A stretch of DNA of 48,978 nt, taken from Herminiimonas sp. (GTDB taxonomy: Bacteria; Pseudomonadota; Gammaproteobacteria; Burkholderiales; Burkholderiaceae_D). The notes under the pieces were generated by a model, which saw only the letters and a program-made list of their open reading frames with translations, was not told where the DNA came from and did not search any database. The translations under genes and the position numbers were made by a program. The stretch spans positions 1 through 48,978 of the forward strand of contig JAQGLW010000114.1 in the NCBI GenBank assembly GCA_028292665.1. The letters run 5' to 3'. Shown here piece by piece: positions 47,015-48,978 of the stretch (position 1 is its first letter; the number at the start of each line of letters is the position of its first letter).

Positions 47015-47051
47015 AAAGCAGTGCGGATAGCGCTGCGCTCATCCGCACTGC
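47014..47051 (-). terminator. Hairpin terminator for smpB
   Basis: Perfect 11-bp arms (47018-47028 and 47041-47051, GCAGTGCGGAT) extended by AGCG/CGCT across a one-base bulge, about 15 bp in all. On the minus strand CTTTTC follows, so it most likely ends smpB; on the plus strand no T-run follows, though it may still act after the stomatin gene. Confidence 0.7.
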
Positions 47052-47061
47052 ATTGAAGCGG

Positions 47062-47511
47062 TCAGCGGCGATTCTGTTTCATGATCGATTGCTGCTCGCG
47101 CTGCCAGTCGCGCTCTTTTTCAGTGTCGCGCTTGTCATGCTGCTTCTTGCCTTTTGCAAGGCCGACCTCGCACTTGATGCGCCCCTTGAGATAATGGAGG
47201 TTCAGCGGCACCAGCGTGTAGCCGGAACGTTCGACCTTGCCGATCAGTTTTTTGATTTCTTCCGCATTGAGCAACAGTTTACGGGTGCGCACCGGATCGG
47301 GATGGATGTGCGTCGATGCCGTAGGTAAAGGGCTGATGTGGGCGCCGAACAGAAATACTTCGCCGCTGCGCACGATGACATAGGCTTCCTTGAGCTGCAC
47401 ACGCCCGGCGCGGATCGATTTGGCTTCCCAGCCTTCCAATACGATGCCCGCTTCGTAGCGCTCCTCGATAAAGTAATCGTGGAAGGCTTTTTTGTTGTCA
47501 ACAATGCTCAT
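47062..47511 (-). CDS. smpB: SsrA-binding protein SmpB
   Basis: tmRNA partner of 149 residues that brings alanyl-tmRNA to stalled ribosomes. The OB-fold core carries [33 protein letters not shown] and [20 protein letters not shown]; the basic C-terminal tail ([20 protein letters not shown]) inserts in the mRNA channel. No strong ribosome-binding site is seen before the ATG. It is divergent from ratA-rnfH, the conserved arrangement in proteobacteria. The tmRNA gene itself is not in the window. Confidence 0.97.
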   Translation of the reverse strand: MSIVDNKKAFHDYFIEERYEAGIVLEGWEAKSIRAGRVQLKEAYVIVRSGEVFLFGAHISPLPTASTHIHPDPVRTRKLLLNAEEIKKLIGKVERSGYTLVPLNLHYLKGRIKCEVGLAKGKKQHDKRDTEKERDWQREQQSIMKQNRR

Positions 47512-47577
47512 GAGATGGAAAAGTGTGCGGGTCGGTTAAAATCGTAGCTTTGCATTTTATCAAACGGTTCATATTCG

Positions 47578-48009
47578 ATGGCAGTCGTTCATAAATCGGT
47601 TTTCCTGGGGTATAGCGCGGAGCAAATGTTTGCGCTGGTGGATCGGGTTGAGGATTATCCCAAGTTCTTGCCGTGGTGCGGCGGCGTCGAGGTATTGCAG
47701 CGTGACGGAAACAAGCTGGTTGCCACCCTTTCCATAAACTACCACGGCGTGAGGCAAAGTTTCACGACCGAGAACATCAACATGCCGCCCACATCGATGA
47801 AAATGAAGTTGATCGAAGGGCCTTTCAAACACCTGGACGGCACATGGACCTTCAAACCGCTGCGCGCCGATGCATGCAAGATCGAATTTGATCTGCATTA
47901 CGAATTTTCAAGCAAAATCCTGGAGCACATCATCGGCCCGGTATTCAACATGATCGCCAACAGTTTTGTGGATTCCTTCTGCAAGCGGGCGGAAACGGTC
48001 TATGGCTGA
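47578..48009 (+). CDS. ratA: RatA-family START/Coq10-domain protein
   Basis: Protein of 143 residues with the START-like Coq10 fold: SAEQMFALVDRVEDYPKFLP with the PWCGGVEVL motif, then LIEGPFKHLDGTWTFKPL and a C-terminal amphipathic helix (GPVFNMIANSFVDSFCKRA). In Escherichia coli RatA was described as a toxin that blocks 70S ribosome formation, whereas the fold suggests binding of ubiquinone-like lipids; which applies here cannot be told. It overlaps rnfH by eight bases (ATGGCTGA at 48002-48009). Confidence 0.93.
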   Translation: MAVVHKSVFLGYSAEQMFALVDRVEDYPKFLPWCGGVEVLQRDGNKLVATLSINYHGVRQSFTTENINMPPTSMKMKLIEGPFKHLDGTWTFKPLRADACKIEFDLHYEFSSKILEHIIGPVFNMIANSFVDSFCKRAETVYG

Positions 48010-48316
48010 TTCGGACGCCGAGCTCCATGTGCAAGTCTGCTATGCGAAGCCGGATGTGCAGATTCTGCGTGAACTGAGCGTGCGCCGGGGGACGACATTG
48101 CAAGACGCCATCAGGCAAAGCGGAGTGCTTGACGACGCTCCCGAAATCGATCTGGCGGTCTACCGTGTCGGCATTCATGGCAGGCTCAGAACGCTGGATA
48201 CCATATTGCGGGATTGCGACCGCATTGAAATCTATCGGCCGCTATTGGCAGACCCGAAAGAATCGCGCCGCAAACGGGCCGCCGGGAAGGACAGGGAACC
48301 GCCGGTCAAGCGTTGA
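48002..48316 (+). CDS. rnfH: RnfH-family (RatB) ubiquitin-fold protein
   Basis: Small protein of 104 residues with the RnfH beta-grasp domain: VQVCYAKPDVQILRELSVRR, TTLQDAIRQSGVL, and the conserved VYRVGIHGRLRTLDTILRDC followed by DRIEIYRPLLADPKESRRKR. The C-terminal tail is strongly basic. It was proposed as antitoxin partner to RatA, but proof is lacking. The start ATG at 48002 lies inside ratA (eight-base overlap); the longer open frame upstream is a ratA shadow. Confidence 0.93.
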   Translation: MADSDAELHVQVCYAKPDVQILRELSVRRGTTLQDAIRQSGVLDDAPEIDLAVYRVGIHGRLRTLDTILRDCDRIEIYRPLLADPKESRRKRAAGKDREPPVKR

Positions 48317-48342
48317 CATGCCGGTCTGCATAGCCCCGAGGA

Positions 48343-48873
48343 TTATTTGCATTCATCCAGAACGCGCCGCGTATCCTGTGTTTCCTGTGTCCGTTGTTCA
48401 TCGGTCAAATAATAACGTTCTCCGTTTTTGTCGGTGCGGGCGATCCGTTCGCCGGATTGCAGGCTCCTGTTATAGGCACGGGATTGTTCGCAATTCTTTG
48501 TCTTGTCCGCCGCCAATTTTTCCTGTTCGGCCGCTTTTTTATCCTTTTCGGCCTGTTCGATCTTGCGCTTCTTGAATTCGGCATTCTTTTCGGCTGTGGT
48601 CATCGGGCCTTTGTCCTTAGAGGATTCTGCCGCCGCACGGTTATCGCTCTCAGCCGGATTTTCAGCCGGCAATGGCGCCGTGGAATGCGAAGACATGCCG
48701 GGGTCTTTCAGGATGCGATTTTTCGGCACCGAAGAAGGGGGCGGCATGTCCGAATACTGCTTCACACCTTTTTCATTGAGCCACACATATTGCGCGCATG
48801 CGGCAGTAGTCAGGCTTAACGCAGCCAGTGCAGCAACCGCAATCGAAATTCGCTTCAGCCGGGTGGTATTCAT
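48343..48873 (-). CDS. DUF4124 domain-containing secreted protein
   Basis: Envelope protein of 176 residues. A signal peptide (RISIAVAALAALSLTTAACA) is followed at once by the DUF4124 motif YVWLNEKGVKQYSDMPPP, then a linker and a highly charged coiled-coil region (KNAEFKKRKIEQAEKDKKAA) and a C-terminal segment with GERYYLTDEQRTQETQD. A Cys in the signal region (TTAACAQ) resembles but does not clearly fit a lipobox. The ATG at 48873 has AAGGA at good spacing; the frame is open a little further upstream. Function of DUF4124 proteins is not established. It is convergent with rnfH. Confidence 0.85.
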   Translation of the reverse strand: MNTTRLKRISIAVAALAALSLTTAACAQYVWLNEKGVKQYSDMPPPSSVPKNRILKDPGMSSHSTAPLPAENPAESDNRAAAESSKDKGPMTTAEKNAEFKKRKIEQAEKDKKAAEQEKLAADKTKNCEQSRAYNRSLQSGERIARTDKNGERYYLTDEQRTQETQDTRRVLDECK

Positions 48874-48905
48874 TGTAATCCTTGTTAGTTGCCGCCACAC
48901 GCAGG

Positions 48906-48934
48906 ATTTCGCCACGCTTTGTTATTTATGTCAA
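48906..48934 (-). promoter_or_regulatory. Candidate promoter for the DUF4124 gene
   Basis: On the minus strand a consensus TTGACA (48934-48929) with 17-base spacing to CGAAAT (48911-48906), three of six to consensus, about 33 bases before the gene's ATG. Confidence 0.4.
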
Positions 48935-48978
48935 TGAATTTACCGATTTATCGAGTGCCGCTACGGTTGCGAAACGAC

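Noticed and set aside
47578-48316. ratA-rnfH as a novel toxin-antitoxin system
   Set aside because: The pair and its place beside smpB are widely conserved core genes, and the toxin-antitoxin view is disputed; nothing here is new.

Overview
The window is a chromosomal segment of a betaproteobacterium, most probably order Burkholderiales and family Oxalobacteraceae. This placement rests on gene content, gene order and a GC content that looks moderately high by eye; no database comparison was made. Nearly all of it is core-genome DNA with short intergenic gaps, many ATGA or TGATG stop/start overlaps and intact full-length genes. I see no tRNA, rRNA, CRISPR array, prophage or complete insertion sequence.

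Layout. (1) 1-2.6 kb, + strand: the end of fdhD, then a tungstate ABC transporter in the order permease, ATPase, binding protein (tupB-tupC-tupA). This pairing points to a tungsten-dependent formate dehydrogenase. (2) 2.6-4.1 kb, - strand: a small unknown gene, a DUF2520 Rossmann-fold gene and a 26-codon remnant of a CaiB-type CoA-transferase gene. (3) 4.1-11.9 kb, - strand: dapC, dapD, pilU, an ArsC/YffB-like gene, dapE, prmB and an ABC-F ATPase. Three are the succinylase-branch lysine/diaminopimelate genes. (4) 12-21.2 kb, mostly + strand: smc, a roughly 1 kb block holding two overlapping - strand microgenes and a long non-coding stretch, then a zipA-like gene, ligA, galU and def. (5) 21.2-25.4 kb, - strand: an RsuA/RluF-family pseudouridine synthase, glnD and map.

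(6) 25.5-41.4 kb, + strand: the large conserved translation and envelope cluster rpsB, tsf, pyrH, frr, uppS, cdsA, dxr, rseP, bamA, skp, lpxD, fabZ, lpxA, lpxB, rnhB and a SpoU-type methyltransferase. It joins ribosome function, isoprenoid and undecaprenyl supply, phospholipid precursor synthesis, outer-membrane protein assembly and lipid A synthesis. (7) 41.4-47 kb: a small membrane-protein gene and ppsR on -, divergent from ppsA on +, then a probable attenuator or small RNA, nfeD and a stomatin/QmcA-like gene. (8) 47-49 kb: smpB (-), ratA-rnfH (+) and a DUF4124 gene (-).

The coding content is largely orthodox; the less expected signals are non-coding. They are a nested 60-nt hairpin in the rpsB leader with competing pairings; a pair of related palindromic elements upstream of tsf and of lpxD, the latter next to a 52-bp tandem duplication, which together look like a REP-like family; a promoter-hairpin-terminator unit just ahead of nfeD; the microgene pair inserted between smc and zipA; and the truncated CoA-transferase gene.
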